A program made the position numbers and the translations under genes. A stretch of 64,000 bases of DNA from a virus. A model generated the notes under the pieces. The model was not told the origin of the DNA. It ran no database searches and was given only the letters and a program-made list of their open reading frames with translations. The DNA is taken from positions 1 through 64,000 of the IMG/VR virus record IMGVR_UViG_3300038696_000126. One strand, written 5' to 3'. The stretch's first letter is position 1; every line of letters starts with the position of its first letter. Below, piece after piece: positions 33,651 through 43,181 of this stretch.

Positions 33651-36600
33651 AATAAAAACTCTTAGTTCCTTGCAAATCAACTGAGTATAACTCAACCTCA
33701 CTTCCTGTAACGCTATTTGTCATAGCAACCTTAGCCCAATACCCTCTAATTGTATCACCATCAATAGCACTATTCCTTAGTGCGTAGATATAATCCCCCG
33801 CAGAAAGACCACTTGACGTTGATAGAACAATCGTATTGTCAGCACCTATACTCACAACGCTACCTATTTCAGTGGTAGCTAGGTAAATCTTATCCCCCAC
33901 AAAAAGACCACTTCCCGCAGCAAAGAAACCATTTACGGTTATGGTGTTTGTTGCAATAGTAGAAATATCACCAATCCCAATTACATTACTATCGGTTGTT
34001 CCCGTTTCACTAAAAGGAAGTTGAGCATAAAACCTCCCTTCCTTATTCTCAAAGTCAGTACTGAGTAAATCACAACCATTTAGGTTTGTAGTAATATCCA
34101 AATCCCAAGCCGCGTTCCCTTCAATCATTGCCGCCCTATACGTCTTAACTGTAAATGGCTCGGGGTTCAATATTGGTGTTACTTTTGCAGGGTAATCCAC
34201 CCCGTAAAACTTGCCGTAATTACTACCGCTATTGTGCAACCACATATTACCCCTCTCAAAAGAAAAGAATAGGCTGTTAATGCAAGCATACTGCTCAGGG
34301 TCAAAAGAATAAAAAGTACTCCACCTGTTCGCAGGTTCGTAGTATGCCAATGTAAAGCCTTGTTGAATAACCTCAGCACCGCTTGTAATTATAGGGTAGT
34401 CTGCGTTGTTAATCGGTACACTTAAAAATCCTGATCCTAAATCTAAAGTACCTAGAGTAAGTTTATCCTCTGTGGTTGTGTTTAGTGCTACGTAAGCAGG
34501 GGTTGTGTTTCCATTCTCAAAGTTTATGAGGTCATCATTGCTAATAGCAACATTACCTGTTTCTGATATTTCGGTTGTGTTGTAAAAATTACCATCACCC
34601 CAAGCATCCCAATTCTCTTCAATATCCTCCCAATTCCTTAGTTCGCTGCTAAAAGTTAATCCAATCGGAGCGTCTTCTAAAACAGGTGTAACGTTTATTT
34701 GTAAAAAGTCGCCTGAGAATACGGCTTGTTGTATAGCACCACCCACCATACCAACATCGTCAACCAATATGTCGGTGGACGATAGCGTAGGAAAAGTTAC
34801 AATAGTTTCATCATTTTCTTTATCGTACCCGCTTATGATATTAATGTTAGCGTAGTTGCGTAAATAGTCCTTAGATTTACCATATAGATAGTTACGAACG
34901 TTGTAATTACTTATAGGTGTAATACCATCATTAGATAATCTTAGGTACTTACCGCGCTTAACGTCCATCCAATACCACACCCCGTCATTACCAACTATAC
35001 TCTCAGGTTGCTGACTACATCCATAATCACCACCGTAAGGTATTTGGTCGCCAATCGGGTCGTTTGATACTACCACCGTACCATCTCCTTGAGAGTTTTC
35101 TAATAGGCTACGGCTAATTAATAGCTTAGTTGTTTTATCTTCTTGCCAGACTATGAAGCCTTGGTTGTGCTGCTCAATTCGTTGCACACCACCCCAACTT
35201 AAATCTAACTGCTTAAAGGTTCTATTGGTAGGGTTAAAGCTAGATAGGCCGTTAAACTTAACGTCAGGGAAAAAGCCCTCACTAGCTGTTATATCGGTTT
35301 TGCGAATTATCTCTTTAGCTTCGGGTAGGTAAAAATGACTTCTCCCTCTATCCCAACTATTCCCTGATTTTATAAAATCATTAACATAATAATCCTCAAC
35401 CTGCGCTAGGCTAATTCTAAAGCTTATTACATTATCCCCCCTAAAAAAAAATCTAGGTTTTATCCAACTATCACCACCTTCTAGCAGTGTAGCCGCACCC
35501 TCACTAGCTAATTTCACAAACCCTATGCTACCAAAGCTAGAGAAATCTTCGTCTAAGTACAACCTAGTTCCTGCGCTTTCCAACTCAACTCTAGTTACAT
35601 TCGCTGTGAATAAAACTACACTAGAGTCATTCTTAATAATAACGCTATCCCCAACAATAATTTTATTGTTAAACTCAAAGGCTACAACGTACTGGTTAAA
35701 AATGCTTTTATCCGTAACAACATACTCCAAACTTTCGTTTTGGTTGCGAATAGAACCCTCATGGTATCTAGTTGACAAACCCGCGTTAGCAATTGGATAG
35801 GTGTGTCCAAACTCATAGTAAGGTCTTTCGTCTACTTGCGGCTTAGGGCGGTATATTTGAAAATAAGCACCCTCACCATCAGCTTGATTAAACCAATGAC
35901 CCGTAGAAAGGTTAGTACCACCATCAGTATCCCAATTATCTAGTTTCGGGTCTTGCAGTATAAGCATAACCCCTGACTTTTGCTCCTTTAACCCAGGACT
36001 ATCGCTAGAACCGATTAAAGGATTTTCTGCGCCAACACCTAACACCTCTAGTCCCACTACCTTAAAGTCTAAGTTTCCGCTAGGTTTTAAACGTTTTTCC
36101 TCATCGGGGTCGTAGTAACTTTTAATAAGAACCCTATCGCCCTCTGCGAAGTTATAATCTATAAGAGCGTTAGTGGTTTCTTTAAATGAATAGTCATCAC
36201 CTTTAAAGTTTCTAAGGGAGATGTATAGGCGGTCAAAACTGTTTGTGCCTTGCCCATCTTTTTTAAATGCTCCCGCACAGGTGTAATCTAGGTAATCACT
36301 AAAACCGCTATTACCTGCATATACAATAGAGTAGTGCGTAGCCCAAGAAGGCGGTTGGTTTTTTAGGATAAACCCTATATTAGCACCTCCATCTAATTCT
36401 TGAAAAGATGTGTCTCTTTCGGTGTACCACTTTACATAAGGCTCTGTAATAATTTTATTGACAGAAGATTGTCTATTTCCTCTATCGAAGTAAGTAACAC
36501 CAAGAGGGTGCGCTGAGTTAGCTTTAAATGTCTTTTCTGCCTTACCGCTATTTACAACGTATGAGTTTGTAGAAACATCTACAATATTTATTTTACCAAA

Positions 36601-38022
36601 CCCCGGTTTTAGGGCTTGCCTTAGTATTATTTTACTACCTGATTTAGTAGCAGTAACTCCTTGGTAGGGGTTTAAATCTACGTTAGGAATAGCTTGTGTA
36701 AAAAAGTCTAACACGTCCTGCAAGTCATCGCTACCCGTTGCCGTGTAGAATAAAGACACAGCTCCCAAATTAAGAGTGTTATCATCATTATCACGTGTTA
36801 TTGTTTTCATATGATAACTAATTATAAAAGTAAAGCCTTCTTCAATAGTTGGTACGCTAGAAAAATCTAGTTCGTAGTCGTAAAATTTTCTGTTGTTGTA
36901 TATGCGAATATTAGCCACAGGTATGATAACCCTAGCACTATAATTAGCACCTTTTTTATAAGCGATACCCGTTTGAACGCTAAGTTCGGTGGCATTAAAA
37001 TCCTCTAAGTAGTTAGCGTAGTGTAATTTATTTTCCTTAAACCCCTGTGCTTTTGCGCGTCTAGGAACGGCGTCGTAATTCTTTAAAGTATCCTCAAGTC
37101 CCGCTACAATATTAACGGTATCATTGTAAAACTCAAAGGCATTTATACCTTGGTCATTTCTAAAGTCAAACCAAGTAAACTCATCACCACCATTCCCCTC
37201 TCTAAAAGTTAGCTCTACTTTATCTACGTTATTACTTGTAGCGGGTGATATAAAAACCCTAATTAAATTATCTTCTAAAGAGTTCCCTATAACGGTTGAA
37301 GTATTGTTTAGCTTTTGTTGGTTGCTAACGGCAATGTCGCTCCACGGAGAGTAGGCGCTACGTTCACTATCGTCATATATGTAGCGGTATCTAAATTGAA
37401 AAACACCGTCATTAATTTTGTTTATATTTTTTTCAGTGTCGGTTATGAAACTAAAGGTAGGTGGGTATAAGGGTGGGTGCTTAATAGCATCATAATACTT
37501 TGCTTTTTGCGCGTCCGTACCCGAAGAAAATTCTTGAGCATAGCCGTTAACATAGTCGCCCTCTTGATGTAGCTTTGCGCGTTTAACATTAAGCTTGCGC
37601 GGTGTTATGTTATCCGTCCAATATAAAAGAACACCGTTATTATTGATAGAGTTTATTGCATTTACACCCGTAATGTAGGTTGTACTTTGAAAACTTAGAA
37701 AGCTGTCTTGCGCTATTAAAGAAGTAATTCTACTTATAGAACTGTATTGATAAATAGAGTGATTACCGTTTGAGTTCCAAATAAAGAAGTAAACTGAATT
37801 AACCTCCTCTAAACTTTTAGCCCCTATGCATTTATTTGTACCCGATGGTAAAGAATTACCCACAGCGGTAGTACCTAGTATATTCTTAACAGGAGCGTTC
37901 ACCCCGTTACCCGAAGTAAACCTCCTAATATTTAAAGCATCAGCGTAATCTCCTGATTTAATTAGGCGTTCATCGTTATCTAGGTCTAAGAAGCCTAAAG
38001 TAAAACCCTGCATTTTAGGCAT
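33649..38022 (-). CDS. large tail protein (stabilisation/muzzle-type, 1457 aa)
   Basis: Starts MPKMQGFTLGFLDLDNDERL followed by the pattern IKSGDYADALNIRRFTSGNG, which resembles the N-terminus of P22 gp10-like tail stabilisation proteins and their large homologues in crAss-like and other Bacteroidota phages. The rest is beta-rich with many aromatic and Gly/Asp turns, as expected for propeller-like tail hub proteins. Located directly downstream of the portal cluster. It probably forms the distal tail tube and docks the fibres. Confidence 0.68.
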   Translation of the reverse strand: MPKMQGFTLGFLDLDNDERLIKSGDYADALNIRRFTSGNGVNAPVKNILGTTAVGNSLPSGTNKCIGAKSLEEVNSVYFFIWNSNGNHSIYQYSSISRITSLIAQDSFLSFQSTTYITGVNAINSINNNGVLLYWTDNITPRKLNVKRAKLHQEGDYVNGYAQEFSSGTDAQKAKYYDAIKHPPLYPPTFSFITDTEKNINKINDGVFQFRYRYIYDDSERSAYSPWSDIAVSNQQKLNNTSTVIGNSLEDNLIRVFISPATSNNVDKVELTFREGNGGDEFTWFDFRNDQGINAFEFYNDTVNIVAGLEDTLKNYDAVPRRAKAQGFKENKLHYANYLEDFNATELSVQTGIAYKKGANYSARVIIPVANIRIYNNRKFYDYELDFSSVPTIEEGFTFIISYHMKTITRDNDDNTLNLGAVSLFYTATGSDDLQDVLDFFTQAIPNVDLNPYQGVTATKSGSKIILRQALKPGFGKINIVDVSTNSYVVNSGKAEKTFKANSAHPLGVTYFDRGNRQSSVNKIITEPYVKWYTERDTSFQELDGGANIGFILKNQPPSWATHYSIVYAGNSGFSDYLDYTCAGAFKKDGQGTNSFDRLYISLRNFKGDDYSFKETTNALIDYNFAEGDRVLIKSYYDPDEEKRLKPSGNLDFKVVGLEVLGVGAENPLIGSSDSPGLKEQKSGVMLILQDPKLDNWDTDGGTNLSTGHWFNQADGEGAYFQIYRPKPQVDERPYYEFGHTYPIANAGLSTRYHEGSIRNQNESLEYVVTDKSIFNQYVVAFEFNNKIIVGDSVIIKNDSSVVLFTANVTRVELESAGTRLYLDEDFSSFGSIGFVKLASEGAATLLEGGDSWIKPRFFFRGDNVISFRISLAQVEDYYVNDFIKSGNSWDRGRSHFYLPEAKEIIRKTDITASEGFFPDVKFNGLSSFNPTNRTFKQLDLSWGGVQRIEQHNQGFIVWQEDKTTKLLISRSLLENSQGDGTVVVSNDPIGDQIPYGGDYGCSQQPESIVGNDGVWYWMDVKRGKYLRLSNDGITPISNYNVRNYLYGKSKDYLRNYANINIISGYDKENDETIVTFPTLSSTDILVDDVGMVGGAIQQAVFSGDFLQINVTPVLEDAPIGLTFSSELRNWEDIEENWDAWGDGNFYNTTEISETGNVAISNDDLINFENGNTTPAYVALNTTTEDKLTLGTLDLGSGFLSVPINNADYPIITSGAEVIQQGFTLAYYEPANRWSTFYSFDPEQYACINSLFFSFERGNMWLHNSGSNYGKFYGVDYPAKVTPILNPEPFTVKTYRAAMIEGNAAWDLDITTNLNGCDLLSTDFENKEGRFYAQLPFSETGTTDSNVIGIGDISTIATNTITVNGFFAAGSGLFVGDKIYLATTEIGSVVSIGADNTIVLSTSSGLSAGDYIYALRNSAIDGDTIRGYWAKVAMTNSVTGSEVELYSVDLQGTKSFY

Positions 38023-38025
38023 AGA

Positions 38026-38940
38026 TTATTTTTGGTTTTTACGTCTTGTGTTAAATGCTTTGTACTTTCCTTTTACAAACTTCTGTAATTGTTTAGCATC
38101 GCCATTTGCTAATTTTTCCATAGCTTTACTATCCTTTTCGTTGAATACGGTTTCACTACCCGTTAATTCAGCCTCTACCTTACCTGACTTGCCGTCCACT
38201 AAAAACTTAGGGTTCTTGCGGTGAGAGAATTGACCTTTGGTACGCATGATGCCGCCATTTTCAAAATCAAAGTTTAAGCCCTTTGGGTCGGTTGGGATTA
38301 TTTCCTGAACCTCTCTTTGATTCAAAGTCTTTTTGGTTGAACTAGCACCACCACCCTCATCGGCATTACTAACACCCATCGCACCCCTAACAGCTTGACC
38401 CGCACCCGTAAATATGTTTTGCTCACCTGCTTCTAAAGAACCTCTAGCCGCATTTAAGTCATTCAAGTAGTTACGTAGTCTTAACTGCGTTGTACGCTCC
38501 TCAGCACGCGCTAAATTAGTCATAGCTTTGTTTCTAGCTTGACCATACTCACCTGCACGTTGCATTTCACCAACACGCTCATTTTCTAATACACTAGCTA
38601 CATTACCCAAACCGCGACCACCACCTTTACCTAAAGCGTCAATAGACTGAGATGTGCGTCTTTGCGCCCCTATCTCCTGCATATTAACATAATCCTCAGC
38701 GATAGGCTCTAAAGCTAGTTTACGTAATGCGGGTGGAACCTCAATAGAAGGTTGGTTTTTTTGCAGTTCTTTTATGGCGCGTCTAGCCTCCTTAGCTTGT
38801 TTCATGCCATAGATAGCTTGCCCAACACCCATAACGCCTTGCGCCACACCAGCTGATTTGCCTTTTACAGCTTCACCTAATGCCATTATGCCGCCAGGAC
38901 TATAACTAGGTACACCTTTATTTTTACGAATCGACCCCAT
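38026..38940 (-). CDS. internal virion / ejection-type protein (304 aa)
   Basis: N-terminal Gly/Ala/Val-rich hydrophobic region (SAGVAQGVMGVGQAIYGMKQ) followed by long Ala/Arg-rich helices, like small podovirus ejection proteins (P22 gp7, T7 gp14 types). Its start overlaps the upstream stop by one base. The C-terminal part is basic (KFVKGKYKAFNTRRKNQK). Virion role inferred from composition and place between portal and tail protein. Confidence 0.5.
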   Translation of the reverse strand: MGSIRKNKGVPSYSPGGIMALGEAVKGKSAGVAQGVMGVGQAIYGMKQAKEARRAIKELQKNQPSIEVPPALRKLALEPIAEDYVNMQEIGAQRRTSQSIDALGKGGGRGLGNVASVLENERVGEMQRAGEYGQARNKAMTNLARAEERTTQLRLRNYLNDLNAARGSLEAGEQNIFTGAGQAVRGAMGVSNADEGGGASSTKKTLNQREVQEIIPTDPKGLNFDFENGGIMRTKGQFSHRKNPKFLVDGKSGKVEAELTGSETVFNEKDSKAMEKLANGDAKQLQKFVKGKYKAFNTRRKNQK

Positions 38941-39089
38941 TACTTTTTCATTTTACCTCCGTACTTCATTTTTTTCATGCCTTTAGGTTTTTTGGTATCA
39001 CTTTCTAGTTTACCACCCTTGGCATAAGACATCTTACCTCCTTTTCCGTAAGACATTTTACTTCCTGCACTTTTTCTATTAGCTTTCAT
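38940..39089 (-). CDS. 49-aa very basic Gly/Lys-rich protein
   Basis: Start chosen at 39089 because the longer frame from 39170 would overlap the 35-aa gene. Product MKANRKSAGSKMSYGKGGKM... repeats SYGKGGKM/SYAKGGKL and ends KYGGKMKK. The charge suggests binding to packaged DNA or portal; several phages carry such GKGG-repeat peptides near the portal. Confidence 0.55.
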   Translation of the reverse strand: MKANRKSAGSKMSYGKGGKMSYAKGGKLESDTKKPKGMKKMKYGGKMKK

Positions 39090-39111
39090 GTTGTAGTTTT
39101 TAAAGTTTTTG

Positions 39112-39219
39112 TTATGCTCCGCAGCTATCGCAATCCTCTTGGTTTTCAATGTTGCATACAGGCTGCTCACCTTCTTCCAGTTCTTTTATCCATTGCTCAA
39201 ACTTATCTTCGCTCATCAT
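39112..39219 (-). CDS. 35-aa acidic cysteine-containing peptide
   Basis: Tandem ATG at 39219/39216, 5 bp after the portal stop. Acidic helix (MSEDKFEQWIKELEEGEQP) then C, C, C (PVCNIENQEDCDSCGA). The tight fit between portal and the basic peptide supports it as real; function unknown. Confidence 0.45.
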   Translation of the reverse strand: MMSEDKFEQWIKELEEGEQPVCNIENQEDCDSCGA

Positions 39220-39223
39220 TTTT

Positions 39224-41677
39224 TTAGTTTGTTTGTAATATATCTTCCACTGTGTTTTTCTCTTCTTCGGTAAAGTCAATAGACTTCGGATTGTCTGATT
39301 TCTGCTCCTTCATTATAAGGCTTTGCGCGGTTTTCTCCTCCCTCATTCTACTATCTTTCTTACCCTCTAGGTATTGTTGATTAGACACTTTAGCTTGCGC
39401 CTGTATCTTTTCTTCCTCCATGTCATACTTTCCTCTCACAACTTCCTCTTGTACACGCCCTGCGCTTTCTGCTGCTATCTGAGCCATTTTACGCATATGC
39501 TGTGCTGCTTCAAACTGCTCCTTAGCTGTGTACTCAACTTGTATCAACTGTGCCTGACCTTGCATTTTAATTTGCTCGGCCTCTTGATTAGCTTGTGCTT
39601 GTGCTTGAATATTTTGTAATCTTTCTTGTTGAAGTCTATCAGTGTTTCGCTTAACCTTCATGGCTAGGTATCTACCCATGTCTTTAAAGTTACGCATCTG
39701 ATTGATTTTATACTTATCAGAAATATCAATTTGCCCTGCTTGTAATGCAATCTGCATATCACGGGCCAACTCCATTTTTTCGTCTTGGTTTAAATCTATT
39801 TCAATCATTATACCGTATAAATGCAACGGTATCTGCTTCATCATCTTAATGGTGTCTATATCATCACGACCAATAGCCTCTTCATATACTTTACGTAGGG
39901 GTGGTGAGTATTCAATAATGTCTTGAATACGCACAATCAAATCATCAACTACATCTTCCACTAAGCCAAATGCGGCTAAGTCAATATGTTTTGTAGCGTT
40001 ATTAGAACCCGCCATAGCTATTTCAGCAACACCAACTGATTGTTCAGGTGATGGAGCAGAACCGTCTCTAAACTCATTTAAGCCTGTTACATCTCTAAGC
40101 TGCTGCAAAGCATGGTTGTACGCCAATACCTGCTCGTTAATAAGCCCTGTGTAGTTTACAGCTAAATCTCTAATAGGTTGTTGGTTTGATGGAGTGCCGT
40201 CTAAGTCTTGACCTCGGTATATTAAGTTACCCGTTTGGTCTAAAATATCTAGTAATTCTATTCCACTTAGCTTCCCGCCCGTGCCAATATCAACATTATC
40301 CATAGCGGTAATATCAATAGCAACTCCTGGTGGTCTTTGCTTTTGTTGTATTTGCTGTATTTTCAACCAAGAACGCATCATTTGGTCGCTAAAAGGCATC
40401 ATGCGCTGTAAGTACCCCGTGTATTCGTTGTCTCTTAAATTTAAAGCACGGATTTTGAAGGAAAGTTCCGTTTGCTGCATGGAGTTTTTCTTGCGCTTTA
40501 CGTTGGTTTTCTTTCCGTAATCAAATATAATGTCGCTATCTACAACCTTGTAGCCACCATATACACACTCATAAAAATCTGAGTACATGGTTCGCTTGTA
40601 AGTTGAGTTCTCAGGTGATTTGTAGTCATCAGCCTTACGAGTAAAGGTACTATTACCGTACCGTGTATTCTTTTTCTCAAACCTATCTTCATCAGATGTT
40701 TTAAACTCAAAATCTAATAACCTAACCTTAAATTTATCGTAAGGATATTGAGAACCCGAACCGTTATTGTCAAACGCACCCTTGTACTTACTTTCGTAGT
40801 TATCTAAGCTGCCGTTTCCAAACCTATTAGCTACTTTTTTAGCTAACTTTTCTAATAGCTTTTCATCGCTTACATTAAACTGCTCTCTTATTTCAGAGAT
40901 AGTTCGGTAAATTACCTCCCCCGCATAAACAATATCACTAAAGTTTTTGGTTCTTGCATAAGAGTGAACTAAATTGATTGGGTCTATGTATCTTATTACA
41001 GCGCCTCTATGTGGGTGCGTGTAAGACCTTGCAGCACCTATACCGTAAGTTATAAGGTCATCAACAAACTCTTCAAACACATCTCTCTTAAAGTTATTTA
41101 CCGATAGGGTAAAATCAAGGGCTTGCTCTAAAGCTATTTCAACTGCCAACTTAAAGTTAGTGGACATTAAGAAGTCTAATTCTTCTTTATCTTGTGGAAT
41201 GTTTTCCGCACCTAGCTTTGCTGCACCGTTTTCGTTACCGAACTCAGTCATTGTCTGCTTCAATATCATTTTAGCAGCAATCTTATTACGCTCCTTGTCT
41301 TTTTGTGATGCAGCGTTAGGGTCAATAGCATCAACCGCTACGCGGTAGAACCTATCAACAATAGCGTTTTTAACAATATCAACAAACTTCGGTATGATAG
41401 CAATAGGCTTGTAATCTAGGTTTATCCAAGATGTGTCGCCCGTGGGGTTTAAATACTTTTTATACTTATCTTCGCTTTGATTGCCATTACGATATGCCCT
41501 GTATTCTTGAAATTGCCAACGCTTTCCCTCGTAGCTTGTGTTGGAGCTGTTTTCCTTAAACCACTCTTCTTCAATAGAGTTCGCGTAGGCAATACCATAC
41601 TCGTCCGTTTTCTTAATAGACGGCATAGCTAAGGTAGACGGGAAACCGTTAGATGTTTTTAAATCTTTTTCCTGCAT
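39224..41677 (-). CDS. portal protein (817 aa)
   Basis: Dodecameric ring through which DNA enters and leaves the capsid. The 817-residue size and layout fit large podovirus portals: an N-terminal wing, YKPIAIIPKFVDIVKNAIVD, RYIDPINLVHSYARTKNFSD, and a central helix region around LRDVTGLNEFRDGSAPSPEQ with VGVAEIAMAGSNNATKHIDL. The last 130 residues form a Gln/Glu-rich coiled coil (EAEQIKMQGQAQLIQVEYTA), like the barrel of P22-type portals. It heads the operon with the ejection and tail proteins. Confidence 0.85.
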   Translation of the reverse strand: MQEKDLKTSNGFPSTLAMPSIKKTDEYGIAYANSIEEEWFKENSSNTSYEGKRWQFQEYRAYRNGNQSEDKYKKYLNPTGDTSWINLDYKPIAIIPKFVDIVKNAIVDRFYRVAVDAIDPNAASQKDKERNKIAAKMILKQTMTEFGNENGAAKLGAENIPQDKEELDFLMSTNFKLAVEIALEQALDFTLSVNNFKRDVFEEFVDDLITYGIGAARSYTHPHRGAVIRYIDPINLVHSYARTKNFSDIVYAGEVIYRTISEIREQFNVSDEKLLEKLAKKVANRFGNGSLDNYESKYKGAFDNNGSGSQYPYDKFKVRLLDFEFKTSDEDRFEKKNTRYGNSTFTRKADDYKSPENSTYKRTMYSDFYECVYGGYKVVDSDIIFDYGKKTNVKRKKNSMQQTELSFKIRALNLRDNEYTGYLQRMMPFSDQMMRSWLKIQQIQQKQRPPGVAIDITAMDNVDIGTGGKLSGIELLDILDQTGNLIYRGQDLDGTPSNQQPIRDLAVNYTGLINEQVLAYNHALQQLRDVTGLNEFRDGSAPSPEQSVGVAEIAMAGSNNATKHIDLAAFGLVEDVVDDLIVRIQDIIEYSPPLRKVYEEAIGRDDIDTIKMMKQIPLHLYGIMIEIDLNQDEKMELARDMQIALQAGQIDISDKYKINQMRNFKDMGRYLAMKVKRNTDRLQQERLQNIQAQAQANQEAEQIKMQGQAQLIQVEYTAKEQFEAAQHMRKMAQIAAESAGRVQEEVVRGKYDMEEEKIQAQAKVSNQQYLEGKKDSRMREEKTAQSLIMKEQKSDNPKSIDFTEEEKNTVEDILQTN

Positions 41678-41705
41678 TATTATTCAAACATAATACTGTG
41701 TTGTG

Positions 41706-41713
41706 CAAAGTTA
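41706..41713 (-). promoter_or_regulatory. TAnnTTTG promoter element for the portal operon
   Basis: CAAAGTTA on + reads TAACTTTG on -, 29 bp before the portal ATG, preceded (upstream on -) by repeated TTAAC-type sequence. Same element as at 8404, 53498 and 58195. Confidence 0.55.
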
Positions 41714-41796
41714 CGTAATGTTAAGGTATTGTTAAGTTTGGTGGTTGTGTTGCGGGTTGGTGGTTTTAGGGTTATATTCGCGGTAAACAAATATTT

Positions 41797-42084
41797 ATGA
41801 AAGTAATTAAAATAAACACCCCTGACGGCCAATACACTCTACCATTGGTAAAAGTAGCAGAACATAGAGCAAATGTATATTATGATGGTAAATTAAAAAG
41901 CCAACTATGGAAAGAAGAAGTTTCTTTTGTAATGAATGATAATTACGAAGGTGTTGATTGGTTAGTTAATAACACTAACTACGAGGATTGGGAGGATGAA
42001 ACAACAAAACTAAATAGTGATGTAAAAGTAACCATGGATGATTTTTGGTGCAGCACCGAAGATTTTGATATAGTTGATGTTTAA
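41797..42084 (+). CDS. unknown acidic protein (95 aa)
   Basis: N-terminal strands (VIKINTPDGQYTLPLVKVAE) and an acidic C-terminus (DDFWCSTEDFDIVDV). Unrecognised. First gene of the + block with the second cassette array; a TATATTCG sequence at about 41772 may be its promoter. Confidence 0.5.
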   Translation: MKVIKINTPDGQYTLPLVKVAEHRANVYYDGKLKSQLWKEEVSFVMNDNYEGVDWLVNNTNYEDWEDETTKLNSDVKVTMDDFWCSTEDFDIVDV

Positions 42085-42181
42085 TTTCTACACACTTAGC
42101 ACAGTATGATAACCCACTCATTAACCCCGAATAAGCTTACAACGTGTGATAAGTCATTCAGTGGTGGTTTAACGCTGTAAA

Positions 42182-42212
42182 TTGTCTAGTTTTACGATAA
42201 TAAACTGGACAA
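42182..42212. terminator. 11-bp hairpin ahead of the second cassette array
   Basis: TTGTCTAGTTT (42182-42192) pairs with AAACTGGACAA (42202-42212). It has no T-run on the + strand. It merges into the first junction hairpin of the array and may be a degenerate site or a processing/termination hairpin. The rest of 42085-42181 shows nothing recognisable. Confidence 0.4.
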
Positions 42213-42266
42213 CGTTTAGTATAAGACCCGTTTTTTTATGGGTTTTATATAGTGTTAGCATTAGTA
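42210..42266 (+). repeat. cassette junction hairpin at the start of the second array
   Basis: ACAACGTTTAGT, left arm ATAAGACCC (42221-42229), right arm GGGTTTTAT (42240-42248), then GTTAGCATTAGTAC. The left core is imperfect (CAAC instead of TAAC). Confidence 0.7.
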
Positions 42267-42285
42267 CGGATTTAAAACAACAAAT

Positions 42286-43143
42286 ATGATTGATATAAGA
42301 TTAAGTGATAATTTAGAATTAATGGCAGAAATGCAAGATAATACAGTAGATTTAATTTACTGTGATATACTTTATGGAACAGGCAGAAAATTTGCAGACT
42401 ACCAAGATTTAAAACCTAAACGTGAAATTATAGAAGAACATTACATACCAAGAATTAAAGAAATGCACCGTATTTTAAAAGATACAGGAAGTATTTACCT
42501 GCAAATGAGCGAAGAAATTTTACATTGGATCAGATGTGTAATGGATGATACTTTTGGGTATGAGCGTTTTTTAAGACAGATTTATTGGAAACGAACAGAT
42601 AATAAAGGTAGCAGTAAAGCTAAGTGTAAAACATTCCCAAATTCTATTGACTGCATTGTTTGTTATTCAAAATCTATCGAGTTCACATTCAATTTACAGT
42701 ATTCAGAATATTCACAAAAAAGAATTAATGAGTTTAGACACGAGGACAAAAAGGGTAAATACCGCTGGCAGACCCTAAAAACTTATTCCAATGATAGATA
42801 TGAAAAATTAATAAGCGAAGGAATGATTAAAACACCTCAAACAAGCGTATACCCACAGTTTAAGCAGTATTTAATGGACAGTAAGGGTGTTATATTAGAT
42901 AATAATTGGCAGGATTTGTATTACGTTAAGTACAACGCAAAATACAATACTGAAAAACCCAAAGCATTAATTGAGCGAATAATAAAAGCAAGTAGTAACG
43001 AAGGGGATTTAGTTGCTGACTTTTACGCTGGAAGTCATACTACAGGGGAAGTGGCGTTAGAGTTAGGGCGAAGCTATATAGGATGTGATATAAATCCGAG
43101 AAGCTTAGAGATAGGTAAAGAAAGATTAAAAAGATTTTTTTAA
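42286..43143 (+). CDS. DNA methyltransferase-like protein with altered catalytic motif; C-terminus replaced
   Basis: Beta-class layout, but the catalytic motif IV reads DILY (27-30) where DPPY is expected, so activity is doubtful. The AdoMet motif is DFYAGSHTTGEVA instead of DPFxGxGTT. Otherwise the fold is well preserved, including a target-recognition region around 85-200. A homing-type HNH gene follows after 11 bp, and behind it lies the coding tail of a related methyltransferase. The simplest reading is that the present C-terminus came with the endonuclease. Upstream flank GTTAGCATTAGTAC pairs with the flank at 43889, beyond the HNH gene. Confidence 0.75.
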   Translation: MIDIRLSDNLELMAEMQDNTVDLIYCDILYGTGRKFADYQDLKPKREIIEEHYIPRIKEMHRILKDTGSIYLQMSEEILHWIRCVMDDTFGYERFLRQIYWKRTDNKGSSKAKCKTFPNSIDCIVCYSKSIEFTFNLQYSEYSQKRINEFRHEDKKGKYRWQTLKTYSNDRYEKLISEGMIKTPQTSVYPQFKQYLMDSKGVILDNNWQDLYYVKYNAKYNTEKPKALIERIIKASSNEGDLVADFYAGSHTTGEVALELGRSYIGCDINPRSLEIGKERLKRFF

Positions 43144-43158
43144 TACATACTTTTATGT

Positions 43159-43166
43159 TATCTTTG
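43159..43166 (+). promoter_or_regulatory. promoter element for the HNH endonuclease gene
   Basis: TATCTTTG fits the TAnnTTTG element and lies 16 bp before ATG 43182. It suggests the endonuclease gene carries its own promoter, as expected of a mobile gene, and argues for the internal start over ATG 43155. Confidence 0.5.
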
Positions 43167-43181
43167 AACAAATTTAAAAAT

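Noticed and set aside
39374-41348. Cys/Leu/Ile-rich + frames opposite the portal gene
   Set aside because: Shadows of the portal coding strand.
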